Assembly (NCBI GenBank): GCA_023662705.1
Contig: JAMPIM010000031.1
Span: 1 to 22,264 of the forward strand
DNA length: 22,264 nucleotides
Reading direction: 5' to 3'
Source: Candidatus Gastranaerophilales bacterium
Lineage (GTDB): Bacteria; Cyanobacteriota; Vampirovibrionia; Gastranaerophilales; Gastranaerophilaceae
The position numbers were made by a program, and so were the translations under genes. The notes under the pieces were generated by a model. It ran no database searches. It was not told the origin of the DNA and saw only the letters and a list, made by a program, of their open reading frames with translations. The stretch's first letter is position 1. Every line of letters begins with the position of its first letter. Shown here in pieces: positions 15,917-22,249 of the stretch.

Positions 15917-16879
15917 TTAGAAAATAATAAATAAAACTACGGCAACTATTGCCAAAATCAAAGATACAAGCGTAAATTCTTTTACAATTCTTATTTCTGA
16001 GTGTCCGCACAATTCAAAGTGATGGTGAATCGGTGACATTTTAAAAATTCTTTTGCCTGTTAATTTAAAACTTGTAACCTGCATAATTACGGATAAAGTT
16101 TCCATAACAAAAACACCGCCGAAGATTGCAAGAAGAAGCTCGCATCTGCCCAAGATTGCAAGTGTTCCTAATAATCCGCCTAATGCTAATGAGCCTGTAT
16201 CACCCATAAATACTTGAGCTTTCGGTTTGTTGTATCTTAAAAATCCGATTGAAGCACCGATAACTGAGGCGCAAACAATTGCAACTACGCTGTGACCGCT
16301 TAAGAATGCAATCAATCCGCAAGCTAAAAATGCAGGGATTCCGACAGAAGCAGCAAGTCCGTCCAATCCATCGGTTAAGTTATAAGCGTTTGAAGCTCCT
16401 GTTACAACAAACACTGCAAAAATCGGGTATAAAAATCCGATATCAAAACTTTTTGAGCCTAATGTTAAAACAGTTCCATAAGTTTGCATTGCATAAACTG
16501 TAGGGATTAGAGCAATCAAAATTTGTCTTAATAATTTCCCTCTAGGACTCAAACCTTTATTTTCGTGACCTTTGAGTTTTAAATAATCATCTTGAAATCC
16601 TGCCAGAGCCATAAAGAATAAAGTGATAAGAATAATCCACGCTGAATTATCCATTTTTTCAGCCATCAAAAGGGTTATTACGGAAGCCATAATTATTGCA
16701 ATAATAATAAATACTCCTCCGGTAGTTGGAGTTCCCGCTTTTTGTGCGTGGGCTTCCGGAGCAACATCAAGAATATACTGCCCGATTGTTTTCTTTCTCA
16801 AAAAATCTATATAAGGCACTCCGAATAGCAGGCTTAAAACCATACTTAACAACAATGCAACAGCTATCATAATAATCAT
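15917..16879 (-). CDS. mraY: Phospho-N-acetylmuramoyl-pentapeptide transferase
   Basis: A 320-aa integral membrane enzyme with about 10 helices that transfers phospho-MurNAc-pentapeptide to undecaprenyl phosphate, making lipid I. Diagnostic motifs: PEAHAQKAGTPTTGG (41-55), the metal aspartates FQDDYLK (D97/D98), NAYNLTDGLDGL (164-175), FMGDTGSLALGG (D227) and the family-specific SPIHHHFE (282-289). It is the first gene of the minus-strand operon mraY-murD-ftsW-murG-rnhB. The start is clear: GGAG lies 8 nt before the ATG. Confidence 0.97.
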   Translation of the reverse strand: MIIMIAVALLLSMVLSLLFGVPYIDFLRKKTIGQYILDVAPEAHAQKAGTPTTGGVFIIIAIIMASVITLLMAEKMDNSAWIILITLFFMALAGFQDDYLKLKGHENKGLSPRGKLLRQILIALIPTVYAMQTYGTVLTLGSKSFDIGFLYPIFAVFVVTGASNAYNLTDGLDGLAASVGIPAFLACGLIAFLSGHSVVAIVCASVIGASIGFLRYNKPKAQVFMGDTGSLALGGLLGTLAILGRCELLLAIFGGVFVMETLSVIMQVTSFKLTGKRIFKMSPIHHHFELCGHSEIRIVKEFTLVSLILAIVAVVLFIIF

Positions 16880-16895
16880 AAAGGCTTCTCCTTTG

Positions 16896-16937
16896 TTTTA
16901 GCTAAAGTTTAGCGCAAACAATAAAAAAATTAAAGCA
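16896..16937 (-). promoter_or_regulatory. Candidate promoter and palindromic operator before mraY
   Basis: On the minus strand, an extended -10 (TGC then TTTAAT, 16937-16929) is followed by a leader holding the perfect palindrome TTTAGCTAAA (16897-16906). TTTAGC is repeated 11 bp on (16908-16913 on the plus strand), one helical turn away. The same 11-mer TTTTAGCTAAA recurs at 17040-17050. The -35 is weak. A repressor site is inferred, not shown. Confidence 0.35.
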
Positions 16938-16944
16938 TTGTGTT

Positions 16945-17160
16945 TTAATTAAAGTTGAAAAGAGTCGATTCTGTTATATCTAAAATTTCTGACAAATTAA
17001 ATAAAAGTTTTAAGCTGATTCTTCTTTTTGCAGTTTCGATTTTAGCTAAATGTTCTCGTGAAATATCAAGCTTTTCAGCAAGTTCATTTTGGGATAACCC
17101 TTTTGCTTTTCTTGCTTGCTGGATATTATGAGCTAATTTGAGAAGTTTTGTAGTCTTAAA
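16945..17160 (-). pseudogene. XRE/Cro-family HTH regulator remnant without a start codon
   Basis: The minus strand encodes a full XRE helix-turn-helix: LAHNIQQARKAKGLSQNELA, then EKLDISREHLAKIETAKRRI and a helical tail SLKLLFNLSEILDITESTLF ending at a TAA (16947-16945). Normal members begin with Met about 5-10 residues before the NIQQARKAKG part. Here the frame stays open back to a stop at 17199-17197 but holds no ATG, GTG or TTG, so the 5' end is missing or frameshifted (an ATG one frame off lies at 17168-17166). The loss point coincides with the beginning of the opposite-strand LuxR-type gene, suggesting disruption by an insertion. It points toward mraY, 65 bp downstream. A rare start codon or a sequence error is an alternative. 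Confidence 0.55.
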
Positions 17161-17179
17161 TAGAACATATAGGCTATTT

Positions 17180-17692
17180 GTGTCAAAATATTTAGATTAT
17201 TTTAATAAAGTATATTTTCAATCAAAACCAATTGAGGTAATAAAAAGTCAAAAAGAATTATTATTACTTTTAGCAAAAGGTTATACCTTGCAGAAAATTG
17301 CAGAAATATTAAATAAAAATTATTATAATATTCAAAAAAGAACCCAAAACTTATATGAAAAATTTAAGGTTAATAATCGTGCTGACTTAATACGTGTATC
17401 CATAGATGCTAAAATTTTATCTACACCAGATGTAACATTAAAATTTAAAAAACGTTTTGCTAAAATCAGCAACTTAAAACAAGAAGTAAAATTACTTGAA
17501 CCATTAACGGAGCGTGCTATAAATTTTTTACGTTTAAAACTTCAAGGAAAAAGTGATACAGAAATTATAAAGATATTAAATTTATATAGCACTTATCCTG
17601 TTTGGGAAATTAAAAGAGAGTTATATTATAAATTTAATTGTGATAATTTAATACAAGCAATTCTTATTGCTGTAAAGTTGGAAATTATATAG
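17180..17692 (+). CDS. Tandem double LuxR/GerE-type HTH protein without a receiver
   Basis: A 170-aa protein made of two LuxR-type DNA-binding units and little else. Unit 1 (about 22-79): SQKELLLLLAKGYTLQKIAE, then ILNKNYYNIQKRTQNLYEKF and KVNNRADLI. Unit 2 (about 109-167): LTERAINFLRLKLQGKSDTE followed by a more diverged ELYYKFNCDNLIQAILIA. The pattern (Ser/Thr-x-x-E start, G-x-T/S-x-x-x-I-A/I, K-F-x-V/C-x-N-x-x-x-L/A) fits the family. There is no receiver, PAS or autoinducer domain. The start is uncertain: GTG 17180 has AGG 6 nt upstream, while TTG 17138 has only GAG at 5 nt and would extend into the antisense XRE remnant. Codons are strikingly A/T-ended compared with flanking genes, which suggests transfer. 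A broken small frame follows, overlapping by its ribosome-binding site. Confidence 0.65.
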   Translation: MSKYLDYFNKVYFQSKPIEVIKSQKELLLLLAKGYTLQKIAEILNKNYYNIQKRTQNLYEKFKVNNRADLIRVSIDAKILSTPDVTLKFKKRFAKISNLKQEVKLLEPLTERAINFLRLKLQGKSDTEIIKILNLYSTYPVWEIKRELYYKFNCDNLIQAILIAVKLEII

Positions 17693-17699
17693 GAAATCA

Positions 17700-17855
17700 A
17701 TGCTAAAAATATTACTTGTTTTATAAAGAGATGAAATTGAAAAATATATATTTTATAAGTCATTGAAAGTAATTTCAGAAATATTTTTTAATTCTTTTTT
17801 TGAAATGCAATTGTATAACATTTGGGTTATATTTTATTACCTTGGTCGGTTATAG
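17700..17855 (+). pseudogene. Broken small frame, possibly a decayed regulator gene
   Basis: An AGGA placed 5 nt before an ATG (the AGG also contains the stop of the LuxR-type gene) leads into MLKILLVL, then an in-frame TAA at codon 9. The frame then stays open for 42 more codons (beginning RDEIEKYIFYKSLK) to a TAG at 17853. MLKILLV is a common opening for receiver domains, which would suit the receiver-less LuxR neighbour, but the rest is too short and diverged to assign. It may be chance in AT-rich DNA. Confidence 0.25.
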
Positions 17856-17856
17856 A

Positions 17857-17862
17857 TACAAT
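17857..17862 (+). promoter_or_regulatory. Candidate -10 of the XRE regulator gene
   Basis: TACAAT lies 25 nt before the ATG of the XRE gene, which would put the transcript start near 17869 and the inverted repeat right at the start of the mRNA. No convincing -35 was found. Confidence 0.25.
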
Positions 17863-17875
17863 GTGCGAAATCCTT

Positions 17876-17905
17876 TATCCTTAAACAATGAAGAACTTAA
17901 GGATA
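17876..17905. repeat. Perfect 9-bp inverted repeat enclosing the XRE start codon
   Basis: TATCCTTAA (17876-17884) and TTAAGGATA (17897-17905) are exact reverse complements, with a 12-nt loop that contains the ATG (17888-17890). In RNA the stem extends by a U-G and a U-A pair to 11 bp (17874-17907). No Shine-Dalgarno sequence precedes the ATG. It could be an autorepression operator for the XRE protein or an RNA hairpin that controls translation. Confidence 0.6.
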
Positions 17906-18208
17906 GAATTTGGCAAAAAAGTTCGCAAATATAGAAAATTGCGAGGTTGGAGCCAAGAAAAATTAGCAGAAGAAGTTGGTGTTGCAACAAAAACAATTAG
18001 TCAATGGGAAAATGGAAAGTCTCTATTGGAACATGCTAATTTGCTCAAACTATATGAAGTTCTTGGCGTTAAGGAAGAAAATTTATTTTGTTTTTCTACC
18101 AATAAAAAACCAAAATCTTTGCGTGAAGAAATTAATTATATAATTGACCAACTTTCAGATGAGAAACAAAAACAGCTTTTAGAGTTTTTAAAGACTTTTA
18201 CCAATTAA
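17888..18208 (+). CDS. XRE/Cro-family HTH transcriptional regulator
   Basis: A 106-aa repressor-type protein. Residues about 6-62 form the helix-turn-helix: FGKKVRKYRKLRGWSQEKLA, then EEVGVATKTISQWENGKSLL, with helix 3 TKTISQWENGK making base contacts. The stretch LLKLYEVLGVKEENLF completes the five-helix fold. The C-terminal 40 residues (KKPKSLREEINYIIDQLSDE onwards) are helical and may dimerise. There is no metabolite-binding or protease-cleavage domain. The ATG at 17888 is the only sensible start but has no ribosome-binding site and sits in the loop of an inverted repeat, which suggests autoregulation. It is the last gene of the AT-rich patch and points toward the zinc-ribbon gene. Confidence 0.85.
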   Translation: MKNLRIEFGKKVRKYRKLRGWSQEKLAEEVGVATKTISQWENGKSLLEHANLLKLYEVLGVKEENLFCFSTNKKPKSLREEINYIIDQLSDEKQKQLLEFLKTFTN

Positions 18209-18210
18209 TT

Positions 18211-18240
18211 TCTAAACTATTTAGATTATTCATTTATTTA
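18211..18240 (+). terminator. Weak terminator-like hairpin after the XRE gene
   Basis: TCTAAA and TTTAGA form a 6-bp stem with a 3-nt loop (18211-18225), followed by a T-rich tail. The stem is AT-rich and short, so efficiency is doubtful. Confidence 0.25.
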
Positions 18241-18247
18241 CCTCTTT

Positions 18248-18259
18248 ACATTATAATGT
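18248..18259 (+). promoter_or_regulatory. -10 box within a 12-bp palindrome before the zinc-ribbon gene
   Basis: ACATTATAATGT is a perfect 12-bp palindrome containing TATAAT (18252-18257). A weak -35 (TTCATT, 18229-18234) lies 17 nt upstream. The start would be near 18264, only a few bases before the GAGGA ribosome-binding site. Because the core is palindromic, it could be read by polymerase in both directions or be bound by a dimeric regulator. Confidence 0.45.
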
Positions 18260-18277
18260 TATGCGAGGAAGAAGCGC

Positions 18278-21200
18278 ATGGAATGTCCAAAATGCCATAC
18301 AAGAGTAAAAGAAGGGGAGACCGTTTGTCCTAAATGCAAAAAGGTCTTGGCTTTGAAGTGCCCGAATTGCGGTTCAATCGGCGAATCTCCCGTTTGCGAA
18401 AAATGCGGTTATACGATTCTTGTAAAATGTTCAAAATGCTCAAAACTTTCTCCCGTTGATAAAGAAATTTGTCCTAAATGTAAGTTTTCTTTAAAAACAT
18501 CTCTTGCGTTTCAGGAATGCGAATCGGATGAATTTGCTTCTGTTGTAATAAAATTTGGTTCTCTTAGAAAAATAAAAAAACTTTTAAAATCGCAAGAGCT
18601 TTATACAAAATTTTATTTCAAGCTTAAAAACCTCTTGCTCGCCCAAATCAAAGGTGTTGATTGTAATTTTATAACTTACGGAGATGTCTTCGTTGTTAAT
18701 ATGTGCAAAGAACTTTCGCTTGCGACTTCCTCCAACAAAGCAGTGCGGCTTGCATTGAAAATAGTTAATGCTTTTGTATCTTTGAATACTAATATAACGG
18801 AAGAACTCGGAGTTCCTCTTAACCTTTCGGTTTCTATTCTCCGAAAAGCTTCCGAAAACCTTCAAGAGCTGACCGTATATGAGAATAATGTCAAACTTCT
18901 TACGGTTAATAAAGGTGTGAAAAAATACCTTAAAGGTTTGGAAATTGTTCTTGACCAGTATGTTCGTGATGAGGTGAGCAAAGAATATAAAACGGATTCT
19001 CTATACACTGTTGAAGATAACGGGAATACGGTTATGTTTTACGAGGTTATTCTTGATTCTTATGTGCTTCCTCCTTCCGAAAAAACTGATGATGCACCGA
19101 TTGCAGTGAATAAAAAAGAAATCGCTAAACCAGCTCAGGATACGGAGAAAAAAGATATTAATTCGTTCAAGGTTTTTGATATTAATGCAAAATGTACTTT
19201 TGAAAGAGTTCCTTCTGTAAAATTAATTGATGCTTTAAAGACAAAAGTTCCTAAGATTATTTCCATTCGTTCGGAAGATGAGATGGGAATAAATACTTCT
19301 TCTCTTGTTTCGTTCTTTAAATCTCAGGATTTCAGAGTTTTGACCGTAACCTGTACTGAAGAAATGACATATAAACCTTGGGGATTTTTTGAAGCTTTGT
19401 TTAGAGATTATGCAGGGCTCTCCTGTTATAACGGATTCAATGAACAGGCAAAAATGAATCCTAAGTTTAAGGTTTTATATGATTTGGTTTTTGGAAAAGC
19501 TGTTAAAGCTATGACTCCCGAGGACGCAAGATTTGCTTATATGGAAGCGTGGAACAAACTGCTTGCTGTATTAAATCAAACGGTTATTATTGTCGACGGG
19601 TTTGAGAATCTTGACGATACATCTATTCAAACTCTGGAACTTTATTTTGATAAATTCAGACGTGTTAATCCGAATTTTGTTTTTGTTACAACAAAAGAAC
19701 TTTCAGTGCATTCAAAGATTAAAGGACTTCTGCGTACTCCTATTTATACGGAATATGTTTTGACGAAAACATCGATGGATGATTGTCTTTCTGTTTTTAA
19801 ATCCGATGCTGCGGATTTTATTCAGTCATTTTATTTTGAAAAAATTAAAGAAAACTTTAACGGTTCTTATTTATATTTTGAAAATGCAATCAGCTATTTG
19901 AAAGCTAACGGTATCTTATTGGATTTTGATAACAAGCTTATTATCAAGGGTAAAAAATCGGTTATTCTGCCTTCTAATCTTCAAGGATTGTACAAATCGC
20001 GAATTAAACATTTGAGCAAAAATATGGACTTGTCTTTGATTTTTGCTTATTCAACCGTTTTAGGTTCAAGAATGGATTTTGAAACTCTTGCGCTTCTTGG
20101 GATTAAGGATGTTGAAAAACACGCTGTAACTCTGGCTCAATCAGGTTTGGCGAGGGTTGAGAATAATATTATTTATTTGAATAATTTTACTGTTATTCTT
20201 CCTGTGATCAAAGCTTCACTAAAAAAACAGGCTGAGGAGTTTTTGGCAAAAAATATTATTGCAAGACTGGGTAAAGGAATTGATAACGCTTCGATGGCCT
20301 TTGTTATGGGTAAATTAGGAGCATTTAAGGAAGAGTATTTGACCTTGTGGAAAAACTCTCAGTTTGCAATTAATACAGGGGATTATGATGCGTATCTCAA
20401 AAACTGTTTGGGATTTTTGTCTCTTGTAGAACATATTGAATCAAATATTTCCAAAGAAGATATTGAAGAGAATAAGAAAGAAGTTTATAACAATGTTCTG
20501 ATGAGTCTTTACGGCTATTCTCCCGCGAAAATATATTTTATAGAAAATATGCTTTTAATGGATGCAATAAATGAAGACGATGACGAAAAAATTGTTAAAT
20601 TATCAAACTTAATGCTTCAAGGTGCTCTGATTTCATCAAACTATACGGATGCGTTGGGATTATTGCATAATATTCTTTCCAGAATGCCAAATCCGACATT
20701 GATGGTTGATGGTGCTGTGAATACAAAATTCCTGCTTCTTTCTCTAGTGCATATTGAAATCCTTTATAATGTCGGGGATTTCAGAACTTGTGCGGATATT
20801 GCGGAAGAAATCCTTTCTGTGCTTTCTCCTGAAATTTTGGATAAAGTCAAGCCTGCAAGTTTTTCTACGAATCTTTTTGTATCACATATTCTTGAAACCT
20901 GCCGTCTTGCAGGGTTTGCAAAGTTATTACTTATGGATGAAAATTTAGAAGAATTCTTTGCAAGAATTGCTGTTTCTTTGAATTCGGAACTTCCTGAGGC
21001 AGAATGTATTCTTGCTGTTCGGGATTTTCTTGCGGACAAGGTTTATACAACGGGAAATGTTGAAGAAGTCAGTGCATTTTCTAAAGTTATTTATCTTATT
21101 TTGCAGGAAATATCTGTGCTTACGGATGATTACAAACGCTTTGCTCAGAATATTTATCAGGCAAAACTGCTTGCGCTTGATTTGCATCAGAAAGAGCTGG

Positions 21201-21559
21201 AGTTATTCTGTGACTTGTTGATTTCTTATGCTTATTCAAAGATTGGAATTGAAGAGAAGGCAAAAGCTATTTATGCAGATATTTTGGAAACCGCCGAAAA
21301 ATCTGCAATGTTTAATATAACCGCTGCTGCAAAATATTTTAAAGCGTTGATTTCCCCTGTGGAAGAGTCGTTATTACTTGTTAATGATACGCTTGCGGCT
21401 ATTCAAAGATATGATAATCAGGCAAAAATACTTTACGCTTTGTTTGAAAAGTTGTATATTGATATTGCGGAGAGAGAAGAAATTTCGGCTGTGGATTTGG
21501 AATCCGAGAAACAAAAACTTGAACCGATGGAAAAGAGTTTGAAGAGGATTGTGGGATGA
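18278..21559 (+). CDS. Triple zinc-ribbon, pseudo-cyclase, pseudo-NTPase, helical-repeat protein
   Basis: A 1093-aa cytoplasmic protein. Twelve cysteines in six CxxC pairs (C3/C6, C17/C20, C28/C31, C40/C43, C51/C54, C65/C68) make three zinc ribbons. Residues about 85-265 resemble a class III nucleotide cyclase fold: ITYGDVFVV (132-140) sits where relatives have the second metal aspartate (D136), followed by KAVRLALKIVNAF. The first metal Asp appears lost (VVIKFGSL, 89-96). Residues about 310-510 resemble an AAA_16/STAND NTPase: the P-loop position reads EDEMGINTSS, with Asn339 where Lys is expected, while Walker B VIIVDGFENLD (436-446) is kept. Residues about 520-1093 are helical and TPR-like. 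This order is that of soluble adenylyl cyclase-like signalling proteins, so it may be a non-catalytic derivative (inference). A GAGGA lies 8 nt before the ATG. It overlaps the next gene through ATGA. Confidence 0.8.
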   Translation: MECPKCHTRVKEGETVCPKCKKVLALKCPNCGSIGESPVCEKCGYTILVKCSKCSKLSPVDKEICPKCKFSLKTSLAFQECESDEFASVVIKFGSLRKIKKLLKSQELYTKFYFKLKNLLLAQIKGVDCNFITYGDVFVVNMCKELSLATSSNKAVRLALKIVNAFVSLNTNITEELGVPLNLSVSILRKASENLQELTVYENNVKLLTVNKGVKKYLKGLEIVLDQYVRDEVSKEYKTDSLYTVEDNGNTVMFYEVILDSYVLPPSEKTDDAPIAVNKKEIAKPAQDTEKKDINSFKVFDINAKCTFERVPSVKLIDALKTKVPKIISIRSEDEMGINTSSLVSFFKSQDFRVLTVTCTEEMTYKPWGFFEALFRDYAGLSCYNGFNEQAKMNPKFKVLYDLVFGKAVKAMTPEDARFAYMEAWNKLLAVLNQTVIIVDGFENLDDTSIQTLELYFDKFRRVNPNFVFVTTKELSVHSKIKGLLRTPIYTEYVLTKTSMDDCLSVFKSDAADFIQSFYFEKIKENFNGSYLYFENAISYLKANGILLDFDNKLIIKGKKSVILPSNLQGLYKSRIKHLSKNMDLSLIFAYSTVLGSRMDFETLALLGIKDVEKHAVTLAQSGLARVENNIIYLNNFTVILPVIKASLKKQAEEFLAKNIIARLGKGIDNASMAFVMGKLGAFKEEYLTLWKNSQFAINTGDYDAYLKNCLGFLSLVEHIESNISKEDIEENKKEVYNNVLMSLYGYSPAKIYFIENMLLMDAINEDDDEKIVKLSNLMLQGALISSNYTDALGLLHNILSRMPNPTLMVDGAVNTKFLLLSLVHIEILYNVGDFRTCADIAEEILSVLSPEILDKVKPASFSTNLFVSHILETCRLAGFAKLLLMDENLEEFFARIAVSLNSELPEAECILAVRDFLADKVYTTGNVEEVSAFSKVIYLILQEISVLTDDYKRFAQNIYQAKLLALDLHQKELELFCDLLISYAYSKIGIEEKAKAIYADILETAEKSAMFNITAAAKYFKALISPVEESLLLVNDTLAAIQRYDNQAKILYALFEKLYIDIAEREEISAVDLESEKQKLEPMEKSLKRIVG

Positions 21560-22182
21560 AAAAGTTTTTAATAATTTTGGCGATGTTATTCAGCTTGCCT
21601 GTGTTTGCGGACACAATGCCTTTTTATGTCGGCTCAATTCCTGAGGGTGTAATTGGGATGTATCAGACTGATAAGGCAATAACTTTGTATTCACATCCTG
21701 AGGCAAATTCGGATGTGATTAAGAAAATGGAGTTTTCATATAGCCCTGAAACAATGCCTGACAGTGTTTTTGCAGTTTTGATTAACGATAAAAAATTAGG
21801 GTTTTTATATGTTTCCGATATTGATGAAGACGGCTGGGTTCAGGTTATTTATGATAAACAAACCCGTGCTAAAGGATGGGTGAAAACGGTAGACAGAATG
21901 CAGTTTTTGCCGTGGCTGAATTTTTATAACCTGTATGGCAGAAAATACGGGCTTCGCCTTATGAAAGATGCACCTGATGAAACCAAGGTTTTGCACGCTA
22001 AGGCAGAAGACTTGTCTCAAAATGTTTCAAAACTCAATTATATTAAACAAATCAAATTAACAACAATCCGCGGGAACTGGGCGCTTGTATCTGTTTTTGA
22101 TTTGGATAAAACTCCGAAAACAGGCTATTTGCGCTGGCGCGGTAATGATGGAACAATCTATGCATTTCCTAATATAAGATAG
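21556..22182 (+). CDS. Exported SH3-like domain protein
   Basis: A 208-aa protein with a typical Sec signal peptide: KK at 2-3, a hydrophobic core FLIILAMLFSLPV, and a probable cleavage after VFA (19). The mature part begins with a segment like a bacterial SH3 domain (ITLYSHPEANSDVIKKM, then KLGFLYVSDIDEDGWVQVIY and RAKGWVKT). It appears to hold a second, more diverged SH3-like unit (GLRLMKDAPDETKVLH, then IKLTTIRGNWALVSVF and GYLRWR). Such domains often bind cell-wall peptides or partner proteins in the periplasm; no enzyme domain is seen. The ATG overlaps the stop of the zinc-ribbon gene (ATGA), with GAGGA 7 nt upstream, so translation of the two is likely coupled. The pairing of a cytosolic signalling-type protein with an exported one is unexplained. 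Confidence 0.8.
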   Translation: MKKFLIILAMLFSLPVFADTMPFYVGSIPEGVIGMYQTDKAITLYSHPEANSDVIKKMEFSYSPETMPDSVFAVLINDKKLGFLYVSDIDEDGWVQVIYDKQTRAKGWVKTVDRMQFLPWLNFYNLYGRKYGLRLMKDAPDETKVLHAKAEDLSQNVSKLNYIKQIKLTTIRGNWALVSVFDLDKTPKTGYLRWRGNDGTIYAFPNIR

Positions 22183-22183
22183 C

Positions 22184-22212
22184 TTTACAAAAAGTTACAT
22201 TCCCGCTATAAT
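22184..22212 (+). promoter_or_regulatory. Strong housekeeping-type promoter before the last gene
   Basis: TTTACA (22184-22189) and TATAAT (22207-22212) are separated by exactly 17 nt, matching the sigma-70 consensus at 11 of 12 positions. The -35 begins 2 nt after the stop of the SH3-like gene. The transcript would start near 22219. Confidence 0.75.
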
Positions 22213-22215
22213 AAA

Positions 22216-22233
22216 CTTACACATATATGTAAG
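22216..22233. repeat. Operator-like inverted repeat at the transcript start
   Basis: CTTACA and TGTAAG (6 bp each, 6-nt spacer CATATA) flank the expected transcription start of the last gene, the right place for a repressor site. It does not resemble the CtsR heptad repeat known for clpC in Firmicutes. Confidence 0.4.
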
Positions 22234-22249
22234 AAGAGGAATTTTATAG

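Noticed and set aside
17138..17179. TTG start for the double LuxR-type protein
   Set aside because: It has only a GAG nearby and would run through the antisense XRE coding region; GTG 17180 with AGG at 6 nt is a better fit, though not proven.
17690..17887. Possible RNA gene in the AT-rich gap
   Set aside because: No cloverleaf or stable GC-containing stem was found; the short palindromes there (such as AAAATATATATTTT) are expected from composition.
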